From Anisodus tanguticus (lineage: Eukaryota > Streptophyta > Magnoliopsida > Solanales > Solanaceae), in NCBI GenBank assembly GCA_034509755.1, contig CM067549.1, positions 37,468,001 through 37,532,000 on the forward strand: a stretch of DNA of 64,000 bases. The letters run 5' to 3'. This document shows positions 46,601 to 57,838 of the stretch, piece by piece. The position numbers and the translations under genes were made by a program. How positions within the stretch are numbered: the stretch's first letter is position 1; the number at the start of each line of letters is the position of its first letter. The notes beneath the pieces are model-generated. The model saw only the letters and a list, made by a program, of their open reading frames with translations, was not told the DNA's origin and made no database searches.

Positions 46601-47878
46601 AGGCTCCCCTCAGTTGACCTAAACAAACTATACACAAATTATACATAGCAAACTCTACGGTCATCATCTTTACCACATGTTCATGGATAATACTCTACAT
46701 TGAATAAGTCAACTATATACTTCAAAGAAAGAATCAAATATCCAAAGCTCATATATCCAAAAAGATCATCTTTACCACATGTTCTGGATAATACGCTACA
46801 TTGAATAAGTCAACTATATACTTCAAGAAAGGAATCAAACATCCAAAGCTCACATATCCAAAAAGGACAGTTCCTCATAAACAGAGGGAATTCGATTCGT
46901 TCTACACAGAATTCAAAATGTCATTAGGGCCCATTTGGCCATGGATAATTTTCACTTTTTTTTTCAGGAATTGTACTCTAGAATCATGTTTGGGCATAGA
47001 ATTGTTACAATTTTCAGGAATTCGACTTGAAGTTGAATTCCGAAATTAGAGAAACTCCAAATACCTATTTCCACATTTTTAACTCCAAATCACTCACGAA
47101 AATTAAATATTCTCCGAAGTTGTATTCATGTCCAAACACAACTCCAATTTCCAAATACCATTTTTCATCTTGTTTCTTTTTCTTCAAATTTCACATTTTT
47201 ATGTCGAAACGACCACTTAATTTGACATATACACACACCAAATACCAATACACTAGTTCAAAAATTAGTTACATGAATAGTTTAATGAATTTAAATTTGT
47301 AAAAATTGCATAAAAAAAACCTAATAGTGCTAAACACTTTTTGGGCGTTTAGGGTAAGTTAATAGTCAAAAACACACCTGAACTATCACTCGAGTTTGTT
47401 GCTCCCTTTTCCTTCATGAACTATCACACCAGCTAATAGTTGGCCGAGTTGTGTTTTAATACATAGATGGTGATAGTTTAGGTAGAAAAAGGGAACAACT
47501 AATAGTTGGTGTTTGAAACTCACCACACAAATTTCTAAGAGCATAAATTTCAAAAGTTTTCTGTTTTTAACTTTGTGTAAGTCAAATAGTATCACATAAA
47601 TTGAGATGGGTGATTAATAGATTATTCACCTGCCACAAAACGACGGGGTTCGTATTGGGTTCATTAATTCCATCTGATTCGAGCTTCAAAGAAGGCAACT
47701 CCTGTTTTGGAAACTTCACTACATCAGTTTTTTCCTCCTTTTCAACTGAAGTAGCGGTGGGTTCTATTTTCTTAGTGACCGGTGGCGGCGGTTTGAAGAA
47801 CTGAAGGAAATTGCAGACAAATGGGTTTGTGGGTTTGTTTTGTTGGTCATCAGATATGGTTGTGGTGGTGTCCGCCAT
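43607..47878 (-). CDS. Small plant protein of unknown function, 117 aa, two exons, probable single-pass membrane protein
   Basis: On the minus strand, exon 1 is 47878-47630 and exon 2 is 43711-43607; they are joined in phase 0 by a GT..AG intron of 3918 bp. The frame starts MADTTTTISDDQQNKP and continues with NPFVCNFLQFFKPPPPV. A Glu/Lys/Ser-rich middle (about residues 35-75) follows, then NPVVLWQ at the exon junction. Exon 2 gives VYAIGGFFVLRWAWSRWNER, a short hydrophobic segment (about 84-99), and a charged tail ending EEAPPS. The pattern resembles a conserved, uncharacterised plant family, recognised from memory only. I chose MADT as start because the upstream in-frame Met at 47962 lies at the likely TATA region. 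No function is proposed. Confidence 0.75.
45258..46318. mobile_element. About 1.06-kb inverted-terminal-repeat element (intron of the small gene)
   Basis: The left end GAGACTATTTGGGCGAAATG is repeated in inverse orientation at the right end, and similarity continues for about 115 bp (CAAGTCTTGAATT, TTAAGTGGATTGAG, a GGGGTAAA-like inner edge). The interior has many CAACAACT/TTGTTGGA words and two low-complexity frames (45731-45429 and 45919-46245) that I regard as chance. No transposase and no clean target duplication were found; a Mutator-like or foldback MITE is possible. Confidence 0.65.
46427..46611 (-). mobile_element. Au-type SINE with 16-bp target duplication
   Basis: On the minus strand it runs from a GGAGCCTTAGGG-type head, through AGGAGGTCATGGGTTCAAAC, GTGAGGTAAGACTGCGTAC and CCCGCGCATAGCGGGAGC, to GGGCTGCCC and a poly(T) end. 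The duplication AGTTGACCTAAACAAA is perfect (46411-46426 and 46612-46627). This head and poly(T) tail are characteristic of the Au SINE family of flowering plants. Confidence 0.88.
46926..47219. repeat. Degenerate MITE-like repeat upstream in the intron
   Basis: Opens AGGGCCCATTTGGCCATG and closes ATGTCGAAACGACCACTTAA, with inner words such as TGGGCATAGAATTG and CATGTCCAAACACAACTCC that are partly inverted copies of each other. The class is uncertain. Confidence 0.4.
47370..47545. repeat. Short foldback repeat
   Basis: CCTGAACTATCAC on the left and GGTGATAGTTTAGG on the right are inverted copies, with a further internal ATGAACTATCACACC. It is probably a degenerate MITE close to the exon 1 donor. 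Confidence 0.4.
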
Positions 47879-47948
47879 GGGTACGTTTGATTGACTTTGG
47901 GAATGGCGTTGGTTACAATATATGGAGTATACCGCTGGTTGGTTACAT

Positions 47949-47956
47949 ATATTTAT
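47949..47956 (-). promoter_or_regulatory. Likely TATA box of the small gene
   Basis: Reads TATAAATA on the minus strand, about 70 bp upstream of the ATG at 47878. The RTE LINE insertion at 48017 lies about 60 bp further upstream. Confidence 0.55.
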
Positions 47957-48016
47957 ACGCACATTATACAGTTGCTTATTCCCCCATAGTATTTATAATT
48001 ATTGTATATCAAATAT

Positions 48017-48611
48017 CAGTGCGGAGTTGTGAAAGATTGGCTAATGACTGGTTCAGGAGGGTAGATGTAGGCCGAAGAAATATTGAAGAGAGGTGATTAG
48101 ACGGGATATGACGCAGATGCAACTTACTGAGGACATGACCTTAGATAGGGGTTGTGGAGGACATGATTAGGGTGAAAGAACAGTAGTTACTCGAGCGTAG
48201 TCCTACTTATGCTTACAAATTAATAGTTGTAGTGTTATTACTGTAGGCCCGATTAGCATATCACACTTATAGGTACATTATTACTTTATAATCCACTGTA
48301 GTTTGATTTCTGTTGCTATGTGTTCTTTAGGGTATTTTGTGTGACTTATTTAGTTGTGTTAGCTATTGCTTCCTTTTGTTCGAATGCATTTTATACTACT
48401 TTAATTTCTTATCTGAGTCTGATCGTTTCTCTTGTTTAATCTTTACTCTTGCTTTGTTTTGATTGTCTTACTTGTGATTATGCTTTGTCTTGAGCCGAGC
48501 GTCTTCCGGAAATAGCCGATCTACCTACCAAGGGGAGGTAAGGTCTGTGTACACTCTACCCTCCCCAGACCCCACGATATGGAATTTCACTAGGTATGTT
48601 ATTGTTTGTTG
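48017..48611 (+). mobile_element. 5'-truncated RTE LINE (595 bp) in the promoter of the small gene
   Basis: Starts within the last codons of the LINE reading frame (RSCERLANDWFRRVDVGRRN), continues through the 3' UTR (GGGATATGACGCAGATGCAA, GTCTTGAGCCGAGCG, AGGTAAGGTCTGTGTACACT) and ends in a TTG tail. The 15-bp duplication TTGTATATCAAATAT flanks it (48002-48016 and 48612-48626), so both insertion edges are exact. Confidence 0.9.
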
Positions 48612-48626
48612 TTGTATATCAAATAT

Positions 48627-49419
48627 ATAGCAGGTGTATAATTCTTGATAAAACAAAAGGCAGCATCTAACCAACATTCATTATACGTATAATATCCACT
48701 TAAAAAAGAAAGAGAAACATTGATAACCTCTCATGGAAGGATTTTGGCATGTCTTTTACTTGCACGTGTATAAATCAATAATAAATGTGCAAATTTGATC
48801 AGATATAAAATTTATGCAAAAGTTATATATATTTATACGCGTATAAAAGGTATAAAAAAATTATATATAACTATACATTCTTTATACAATGATAAATGAA
48901 TTGAATCTGCAACTTCAACCACATATACAACACTAACATTAATACACAAATTTCAAACATTTGCACACACTACTCATGTAAAGAAAAACATCAATAGCAC
49001 ACATAAAAAAAGTTATACACACACATTTATATAGCATTATGCAGGTTTTATGCTGGTTGTTTTCAATTTTTTTAATATTAGTTTCTAATTGGGTTGAAAA
49101 AAATTATTTAGCGTTTAACAAAAATTTACTAACCTTTTGTATCAGTAGTATTATTTTTCAGAAGACAAAATTTTCCGGTTGCAGATTTACTAAAACATCT
49201 TCCGCCTCTTTTTGCTTCTTCCTTTTTTAAAAATAATATTGGATTGAAATCATTTGGGGAATAATCACAAAAAATGGTTTAATTGTATTTGATTATGTTG
49301 AAGTCACACCAAAAGTTCAGTGATTTTCCATGGATTAAGCACCGAGATTTTAGCCCTTTTCAGCTAAATAGTGTGTCTATATTATTTTCCTAATTGTATG
49401 GCTAGAATAATTTAGGGCT
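48627..49419. other. AT-rich intergenic stretch
   Basis: Rich in TATATA and ATACAC words. No gene or named repeat is seen. Confidence 0.5.
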
Positions 49420-51747
49420 ACTATACGAGGGCACCGGTGGTGGAATGATAAAGTTCAAGAGAAAGTGAAAGCAGAGAAAGCGGTGTATGCGAAATTGGTA
49501 GAAAGCAAGGATGACGTGGAGAAGTGGACGAATAGAGAATTGTATAAGATGGCGAGGAAGGAGGCAAAGCTAGCGGTTACGACGGCAAAAACGGCGGCTT
49601 TTGAATGCCTGTATGTCGAATTAGAGGAAAAAGACAGGGATAAGAAGTTGTATAGACTAGCCAAGGCGAGTGAGAGGAGGGCTCATGACTTGGATCACGT
49701 GAGGTGCATTAAGGACGAGGACGACAAACTACCGCAGGAGGACGCGCATATTAGACGGAGGTGGCAATCTTACTTTCATAAACCCTTGAACGAAAAAAAA
49801 GATGAAGACATTGTGGTGGGAGATCTGAAGCAATCTGGAAGGTACCGGGATTTTTAGTATTGTAGAAGCATTAAGGTTGAGGAGGTTAAGGGTGATGTTC
49901 GTAGGATGCGCAGGGGAAGAGCGACCGGACCTGATGAGATCTCAGTTGAATTTTGGAAGAGCGCAGGCAAGACAGGTTTGGAGTGGCTGACTAAGTTGTT
50001 TAATGTCATTTTTAAGACGGCGAGAATGCCCGAAGAATGGAGGTGGAGTACAATGATTCCTTTGTACAAGAACAAAAGTGACATCTAAAGTTGCAACAAC
50101 TATAGGGGTATCAAGCTGCTAAGCCACACTATAAAAGTTTGGGAAAGGGTCGTGGAGATGAGGGTAAGAAGAGGCGTTTCTATTTCCGAGAACCAATTTG
50201 AATTCATGCCGGGGCGTTCGACTACAGAAGTGATTCATCTTATTAGGAGGTTGGTGGAGCTGTATAGGGAGAGGAAGAGAGACTTACATTTGGTTTTCAT
50301 CGACCTCGATCGAGAAGGCATATGACAAAGTCCCTAATGAGGTTCTATGGAGATGTTTGGAGGTTAGAGGTGTACATGTGGCGTACACTAGAGCGATTAA
50401 GGATATGTATGATGGAGCCAAGACCATGGTACGGACAGTAGGAGGAGACTCTGAGCACTTCTCAGTGATGATGGGGCTGCACCAGGGATCAACTCTTAGC
50501 CCTTTCTTATTTGCCTTGGTGATGCATGGACTGACGTGACAAATCCAAGGGGAGGTGCCATGGTGTATGTTATTCACAGACGATATAGTCCTGATTGATG
50601 AGACTCGCAGCGGAGTGAACGCTAAGCTGGAGGTTTGGAGACAGGCTCTGGAGTCTAAAGGGTTCATGCTAAGTAGGACCAAGACAAAATATTTAGAGTT
50701 CAAGTTCAGTAATGGGAGCGGCCATGAGACAGGTCATTCCAAAGAAAGAAAGCTTTAAGTACCTCGGGTCTATTATCCAAGAGAATGGAGAGATTGATGA
50801 CGATGTCACATTTCGTATTGGGGCAGGGTGGGTGAAATGGAGGCGTGCATTTGGAGTTTTGTGCCACAAGAAGGTGCCACCAAAACTTAAAGGCAAATTC
50901 TATAGGGTGGTGGTTAGACCGACTATGTTGTATGGCCGAAGTGTTGGTCAGTCAAGACTTCGCACATCCAAAAGATAAAAGTTGCGGAGATGAGGATGCT
51001 GAGATAGATGTGTGGGCATACAAGAGGTGATTGGATTAGAAATAATGATATCCGAGATAGAGTGGGAGTGGAGGATAAGATGCGGGAAATGAGGTTGAGA
51101 TGGTTCAAGCATGTGCAGAGGAGAGACACAAATGCCTTAGTGCGGAGGTGTGAGAGGTTGGCTATGGACGGGTTCAGGGAGGTAGCGGTAGACCGAAGAA
51201 GTATTGGGAGAAGTGATTAGACGGGATATGACGCAAGTGTAACTTACTATGGACATGTCTTTAGATAGGGGGCTATGAAGGACACATATTAGGGTAAAAG
51301 GGTAGTAGTTAGTTGAGTGTAGTCCTACTTACGCTTACAAACTGGTAGTTGTAGTGTTATTATTGTGGGCCTGTTTAGCCTATCATACTAGTAGGCGCAG
51401 TATTGCTTTATAGTCCCCTGTCGTTTGATTTCTGTTGCTATGTGTTCTTTTAGTGTACTTTGTTTATCTTATTTACATGCGTTAGTTACTGCTTCTTTTT
51501 TCAGAATGCGTTATCATGGCTTATTCGTTTTTGTTACCAGCATTTTCATAATGCTTTAAATTTCTTGTCCGGATCTGACCGTTTCTCTTGCTTTGCTTGT
51601 GATTATGCTTTGTCTTGAGCCGAGGGTCTTTCGGAAACAGTCGCTCTACCTACTTATGTAGAGAGGTAAGGTCTGTGTACACTCTACCCTCATCAGACCC
51701 CACGTTGTGGAATTTCACTGGATATGTTGTTATTTTTGTTGTTGTAT
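49420..51747 (+). mobile_element. 5'-truncated RTE-clade LINE with broken reverse transcriptase
   Basis: The plus-strand reading starts in the region between endonuclease and reverse transcriptase (WWNDKVQEKVKAEKAVYAKL). It continues with WQSYFHKPLNE, then the RT motifs: GPDEISVEFWKSAG, NYRGIKLLSH, the palm motif FTDDIVL (usually FADDIVL) and YLGSIIQENGEID. The 3' UTR and a TTG-repeat tail end at about 51747. The frame is broken by stops (near 49857 and 50537) and by frame changes near 50090, 50310 and 50710-50760. The endonuclease domain is missing. No matching target duplication was found. Confidence 0.88.
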
Positions 51748-51952
51748 AAATTAACTTTTAAGGCTATTGACAGTTACAAACTCTAATGGGCGGCCATTTG
51801 TGTTTTTTACCCTAACTATAATTTCTAACCAAATGGAAAATAAGGTTAAGGTATATAAACACATTTAAATTAGTGAAACTTACACAAATGACTATACTTT
51901 GGATTTTTTAGGCATAACTATATTTTTTATAATTACATTTTGTAGCTACAGT

Positions 51953-53395
51953 TAGGGGTGACAGATGGGCCGTTTGGACTGAAGTTGAACGGGTCAAGAT
52001 GGGTTGAATCAATAGATGAGCCAATGCCCAATCCGCCCAAAGCTTGCATGAGTTAAGATGGGCGGGTCAGGATGGGCTAAATGACCCATTACTTTTACAA
52101 ATTTCAAACTTACCTTCTATGATTTGATTTTATTTTTCCTTATCTTTATTTTTAAAATAGGAATAATATTTTTAAGAATTTTTAAATTTTTTATAAAAGA
52201 AAAATAAATATATAAAATAATGGGTGGAAGGGCAGGGGGTGGGTAGTGGGCTAAGAAAAGTTTCTCATTTTTTATTAAAAAAATTGTATAAGTAAAATAA
52301 ATATATAAAGTAAAAACTTCGGGGGAGGGGGTAAGCAAATTTTTCTCATTTTTTATAAAAAGTTTATAAAAGTAAAATAAATATATAAAATAGAAAATTT
52401 GGGGAGGGGGGGGGGGAGATGGAGGTTGGGTGATGAGGGTTAGGGCATAGGGTGGAGGGGGTGGGAGGTAAAAAAAATTCATATTTTTTATAATTTTTTT
52501 GTAAAAGTAAAAAAATATGAAATAGAAATTTGAGGATGGGGGTAGGGCACGGGGTGGAGGGGGAGGAGGTAAGAAAAAAATTATATTTTTTATAAAAGTA
52601 AAAAGAATATGAAATAGAAATTTGAGAAGTGGGGTGGGGGTGGGGGTAGGGGGAGGTAAGAAAAAACATTCATATTTTTAATATTTTTATATAATAGTAA
52701 CAAAAATATGAAATAGAAATTTGAGGATGAGGTGGGGGTTAGGGCGGTAGGGGGAGGTAAGAAAAAATTTCATATTTTATAAAAGTAAAACAAATATGAA
52801 ATACAAATTCGAGGATGGGGGTAGGTGTGGGTAGGACGGGGTGGGGGGGAAGGAAAGATAAAATTGCACATTTTTTATAAATTGTTTATAAAAGTAAAAA
52901 AATATAAAATATAAATTTGGGAATGGGGTAGGGCGGGGGGTATGGCGGGATGTGGGGGTAGATGGGGTCGAGGTGGGTAGGGGTGGTAGGGTGTAGGGGT
53001 GGGGTGGAGTAGGCAAGGTAGGGGGCAGAGATGTGAGTGTGGTTCAATGCTTGGGTGGGGGTTGGTGTAGGGTAGGGGTATGGTGGACGAATAGTGTGGT
53101 GGGTGGTTGGGTGCGTTGGTGTATTGTTATTGTTCCGAAATAATAAAGAAATTTTTTAAATAACTATTTATAAACAAAAATCTTAATCTAGAGTGGAGCT
53201 CTAATCGTTAAGATTGAACATTTTCATGGGTCAAGTTTGGGCATCATCATGGATTCATTTGGGCTGTTGATTTATGATGGGTCAACTTGGGCTAGCCCAA
53301 ACCAACCCATCATCAAAATCACTCTTGTCCAAACCCATGAAACCTTGGGCGGGTTGGACGGGTCATTTGGGTTTGGGCTAATTTTGCCACCCCTA
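51953..53395. mobile_element. hAT-type non-autonomous element with perfect 8-bp target duplication
   Basis: Ends TAGGGGTG...CACCCCTA with longer, weaker terminal inversion (GGGTGACAGATGGG against the complement of TTTTGCCACCCC). It is flanked by GCTACAGT on both sides (51945-51952 and 53396-53403). Eight-bp duplications and (T/C)AGGGGTG ends point to the hAT superfamily. The 1443-bp interior has no transposase and is mostly minisatellite. Confidence 0.88.
52186..53010. repeat. G-rich / A-rich minisatellite inside the hAT element
   Basis: Roughly eight units of 75-110 bp alternate an AT-rich half (TTTTTATAAAAGTAAAA, ATATGAAATAGAAATTTGAG) with a G-rich half (GGGGGTAGGGC, GGTGGAGGGGG). The proline-rich open frames on the opposite strand come from this array and are not genes. 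Confidence 0.85.
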
Positions 53396-53403
53396 GCTAC
53401 AGT

Positions 53404-54597
53404 AAAGTGTATTCAAAATTCGACTGTAATTTTCGTTGTATCCAAGGCAGCGTTTTCGCTGTATTTCAAATCAAATTTCGTTGTATTCAAATAAGATGTA
53501 TTCAACTCAATTATATTCAAGTAGTATTCAACTCAGTTGTATTCATTTATAGCTACTTTTATATTTTATTCAATTTATTATATTTAAAAGTTGTATTTCA
53601 AATTCACTTTATTTATTTATATACAAAAAAAATTCCTTCAAAATACAAGCAAAAATACTTAAAGAAACACTGAATTTTACACTAAAAATTTAATGAATAC
53701 ACTCAAATAATGAGATCAAGAAATATAATACACCCTCAAACACTGAATTTTATACTCAAAATTAATGCACGAAATAAAATACATATCCAAACACTGGATT
53801 TTACACTAAAAATTATACACTCAATAACTGAATACAAGAAATAAAATACACACCAATCTGAGATACAACAAAATAAAATACACTCCAATTTGATTTTTTT
53901 TTAAAAAGCTCAGATCCGAGTCGGCATGCCGATAAACAACATTGAACTCAGGAGAAGCTCAGATCTGAGACGGCACGCCGAAAAACCACATTGAATCCGT
54001 TCCCAAATTCTGTAGCTGTCGGAGCTCCGACATCACTGAATTTTCACCGTCGGATCACAAATCCTCGCCGGTAAATCCTTATTCCGATCAAAAATCTAAA
54101 CGGTGGTCCTTTTGTTAATTTTTGGAGGCAAAGTCTTAACTCTTGATGTTGCTCCTCTATGTAGAAATCAATGGCTGAAGTAGAAGTGTTGGTAAGCAAT
54201 AATGTGACAGGCATGTGTAATAACACCTTCGATCAGAAATTGTGTGCTCACATCCTCACTTCTAGCCTGTGTATGGCAAAATCTTAACTCTTCAAGATCA
54301 ATTGATCATGATTGTTGGAGTGATGACGGCGATGACGACCAGATTCGCCGGAGAAGGGAAAGGAATTGGTTGTCAGTCACAAGCTGAAGGACTTGTTTGT
54401 TTCATCACCGGAGAATATGAGACAGGGAATCTGTTCAGTTGGTCGGAGAATAAGGATATGTTCGCTTCGGCAAGATTTGAGCCACCATTTAGATTCGGCG
54501 CCGATCAGATCTGAGCCTCCGATGATCACCGGTGGTCGTCGCTGCTCCGGCAGTGGGGAGACGACGGAGAGAGGGACGGAGGGAGAAGTGAGGGATA
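53404..54597. other. Repeat-derived region between the hAT element and the TRIM
   Basis: Words like GTATTCAACTCA and AAATACACTC recur in 53400-53900. The part 53930-54110 contains two copies of a CTCAGATC(C/T)GAG-(A/T)CGGCA(C/T)GCCGA block. The hAT element probably landed inside this older repeat, since its target GCTACAGT sits in matching AT-rich text. No gene is seen. Confidence 0.45.
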
Positions 54598-54602
54598 AAT
54601 AC

Positions 54603-54944
54603 TGTAAAGAATGGATCTTGGGCCTAACTCAACCCCAAAAGTTAGCTTGTAGGGTGAGTATTGTCCAAGTCCATATAAGGAGTCCATGTTACCATTCCAT
54701 TTCCGATGTGAGACTCTTAACACTCTCCCGCACGCCCAGACCTCGTTAACTGGAGCGTGGACAATATAATATGGGGGCCCAACATCGGTGAATAAAGAAT
54801 TGGAATGAGTCTGACTCTGATACCATGTAAAGAATGGATTTGGGCCTAACTCAACCCCAAAAGCTAGCTTGTAGGGTGAGGATTTACCAAGTCCATATAA
54901 GGAGTCCATGTTCCCATTCTACTTCCGATGTGGGACTCTTAACA
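54603..54944 (-). mobile_element. TRIM (terminal-repeat retrotransposon in miniature), 342 bp
   Basis: Two 119-120-bp LTRs (54603-54722 and 54826-54944; plus-strand start TGTAAAGAATGG, end CTCTTAACA) flank a 103-bp interior. The target duplication AATAC is perfect (54598-54602 and 54945-54949). On the minus strand the interior begins with the initiator-Met primer site TGGTATCAGAGTCAGACTC and ends with the purine stretch GCGGGAGAG. There is no coding capacity. Confidence 0.93.
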
Positions 54945-55199
54945 AATACAAGTCATAAACCTAATGTATTTTGGTATAGCTATGGATGATAATTAACATA
55001 TAACTTTTAGGTATGTGATGTGATTAAAACAAACTATAGTTATTAAATATAACTAGGTACTAATAGTTAGTCATGTCACGTAAATTATTTTCTTTAAATT
55101 ATGATAAGATTTTCTGGGAGTTCTATTATATGTATGTATACTGACATTTGATATGTATATCTCATTTAAATGTTATAAACAAAAGTAGACAAAAACTTA

Positions 55200-55690
55200 T
55201 GCAATGGCTTCAAGTAGTTAAGAAGTGTGTGTTTTGCAAGATTGCATAGGAAACTAGAGATCACCTTTTTGTTACTTGCCCTTTTGCGAGTAAGGTATGA
55301 AATAGACTGTTGCAATGGCTTTAAGTGCACCAACCAGCTGGGTAAACATGGGCACAACATCAGCAGTGGTTGCTTCTCAACACTAAGCTGCAAAAGTCCT
55401 GAAAATGATTCATGCAGAATATACACACGCCATGATTGAGAGAAACTTGAGAGTTTTTAGCTCAAGAAGAATACAGAGGATATAATAGCTAGAAGAATTG
55501 CTTGTCTTTGTAATGTTAGAGCTCCCCTCTCAGGGCCTTTTTAGATCAATATTTCTTCTAATTTGTAGGAGGTTAGAAGGCTATGCCTTCAAAAATTTTG
55601 ATACAATCAGATGAGATGTCTGACTCAGTTATGTAATGCATACTTTGATGATTAATGAAAGGCTAATTACCAAAAAAGCAAAAGTACACA
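55200..55690 (+). mobile_element. L1-type LINE 3' end fragment
   Basis: A short reading with ETRDHLFVTCPFASKV, then NRLLQWL, corresponds to the zinc-binding tail domain of plant L1 reverse transcriptases. It continues through a degraded C-terminus to an A-rich tail near 55680. Stops interrupt it. Confidence 0.6.
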
Positions 55691-57487
55691 AATAGTTATT
55701 TTTATATTATAAACAAAAATAATATATTTGTTAATTTTAAAACTTCAATTGATTTTCATATCTCATTAATTAAAATTTGAAAAGACTAATAAATCTATTA
55801 CTAGTTGTATCATACCGATAAAAAAAAATACTAAAATCTAAGGAAAATATGCATTTAAAATTAATTAAGAATTTAAATATTTCAAGTTTGACGTAAGAAT
55901 TTTACAATTGTAGATTGTTTCGTAAACTCTAGTCTCTTAGTGATAATATAACGCTTGAACTGACGAAGAATTTTGTCCAAACTTTCATAAAAAATGAATT
56001 CAATAGCTTTCCTTTGAAGGTTGTCTAAGAGCTTAACCTAAATATTTTAATATTTTATTTTTATAGATAATATATTTCTTACAAAATATTGTTACACAAT
56101 ATTTGAGTATGACCGTTATAGAGATGTAATTTTATAAAAAATTATACCACTATAATGAATGACATTGTTGTTGTAGGTTAGAGAAGTAAAATATAATATG
56201 AAAAATCTGTTCAGGAGAAAATCATGCTATTATAGTAAAATGTTATTATAATAAATAACAATTATAGAGAGAATCGACTATATCCCCACATTTGTTTTTT
56301 TTCATATTATTTATCTCCTGAACTTATTTATTATTAATTATCCCCTCGAACTTCTTCTTTTTTCCAGTGTTTTTCGTTTTCAGCATCTCTTTAAGCTAGC
56401 TAATTAAGGATTCGGCATAGGGAATAAAGTCAAGCCTAAGCATTTTAGGTAGAACATATATTGAAATAAATGAGAGAAGTCCATGCCCCAAGTGTGTATT
56501 AGCAACAAAAAAACATTTTCAGCTATAAAAAGGACCCGAACAATTCATGCTCCATTAAAACATTCTGCACAGAACATGTGAGTAAAAAAAATAGGACAGT
56601 CTGGTGCATTAAGCTCCCGTTATGCGCGGGTTTCGGGGAAGGACATACTACAAGGATCTATTGTACCACAATAAAAAGAAAAACATTGTTATATGTTGGA
56701 TATTGTTGCCAAAAGTACTTTTCGCAACAACAAAAATTGTTGCAATAACCTCCGATGAAAAAAGTTCTCGCAATAACAACATATTAAATTTGTTGCTCTT
56801 TACTTTCTTTAGCAACAATATATTAAATCTAAAATTTTATTGTCAATTCTATACTTTGTTGTAGTGTACGTATCCTTTATAGAAAAAAATCGCAACATGG
56901 GGCGCTTTCTCTTTTAATGGGTCGTGCGTACACTGTGCCAATTTAATCCGAGCCCTCATACGAATACCAAACATCAAGTAAAAAATAAGAAACCGAAGTA
57001 TCCAAAAGTAAAAACGAAGAAATACCCCTCCCAGAATATATATTAATATCATTATGTCTAATGTCACCAAACACCATTTTATTTTGGTTTTGCCTCATAT
57101 TGTAAATCAAGAATTTCAAGAGATCAAGTTTGAGTACTTTCGCATCACTACATTGTATTGAACCAATTACTCCACCATGTCAAGAAAGAAAAATAGGATT
57201 TTTTCAAAACAACAACTAAGGAAAGTCTTTCGATTTCATAAAACTAGAGATAATGTGGTGTTATATTGTTCGAATTCTTTAAAAATATTGTTGGTCGTAT
57301 GTATCCTTAAAAAACCAAGTATTTTTGGAAGATCTAATACATATATAACAACATAGTTTTTGAATGACCAAACACACATACAAAGCTCGGACTCTTCACA
57401 AGATATTATTGGCTACACACGTGTCAGATCCTTTAAAAACTATAGTAGTATATTATAGAGGATCCGATGAGAACACGGCATTATATG
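55691..57487. other. AT-rich intergenic stretch
   Basis: No gene is seen. A 5'-truncated fragment of the Au SINE (minus strand) lies at about 56590-56668, with CTGGTGCATTAAGCTCCCG and TATGCGCGGG. The rest is unique-looking, AT-rich DNA. Confidence 0.5.
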
Positions 57488-57838
57488 CCGCGGTGTGGCT
57501 GGCCAACCAATTAGCACCGCAACGCCGACGGTGTGGCGCCGACGGTGTGGCGCCGCGGCCCTTCACGGCTTCGCGACGATTTCCGACTCGTTTCATCTTA
57601 CACTTCTTCCTTCGTTTACCAACGTGGAATACTTTGTTATTTGGCCAATAACCGTCCACCATTCTATGTCTCAAACGTATTACATACGTACCAATATCTC
57701 TTTCACTAATAAAATTTGCGATACTTGGCACTACGTGTGCACGTGTGTGGAAACGACATTTCCGACGTGAGGGCCCCAAATTGTTTGAGTCATAAATAAT
57801 GGGATATACTTAATTCCACATTTAGTAAATTTCCAACA
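57488..57838 (-). repeat. Truncated 3' LTR of the right copia element
   Basis: On the minus strand it starts TGTTGGAAATTTACTAAATG. It matches 63653 downward for about 344 bp, then stops in GC-rich text with a duplicated GACGGTGTGGCGCC. Confidence 0.8.

Noticed and set aside
52117..53016. Proline-rich open frames on the minus strand (PPPPP, SPPPPP)
   Set aside because: They come from the G-rich minisatellite inside the hAT element; there is no start context, no partner exon and no family resemblance.
54269..54749. Plus-strand frames of 81 and 127 codons before and across the TRIM
   Set aside because: They end in or run into the TRIM LTR and show no domain; the surrounding sequence is repeat-derived.
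57364..57779. Overlapping 91-108-codon frames at the left copia LTR
   Set aside because: Both strands are open by chance in GC-rich LTR text; the same text recurs in the right LTR without preserving the frames.
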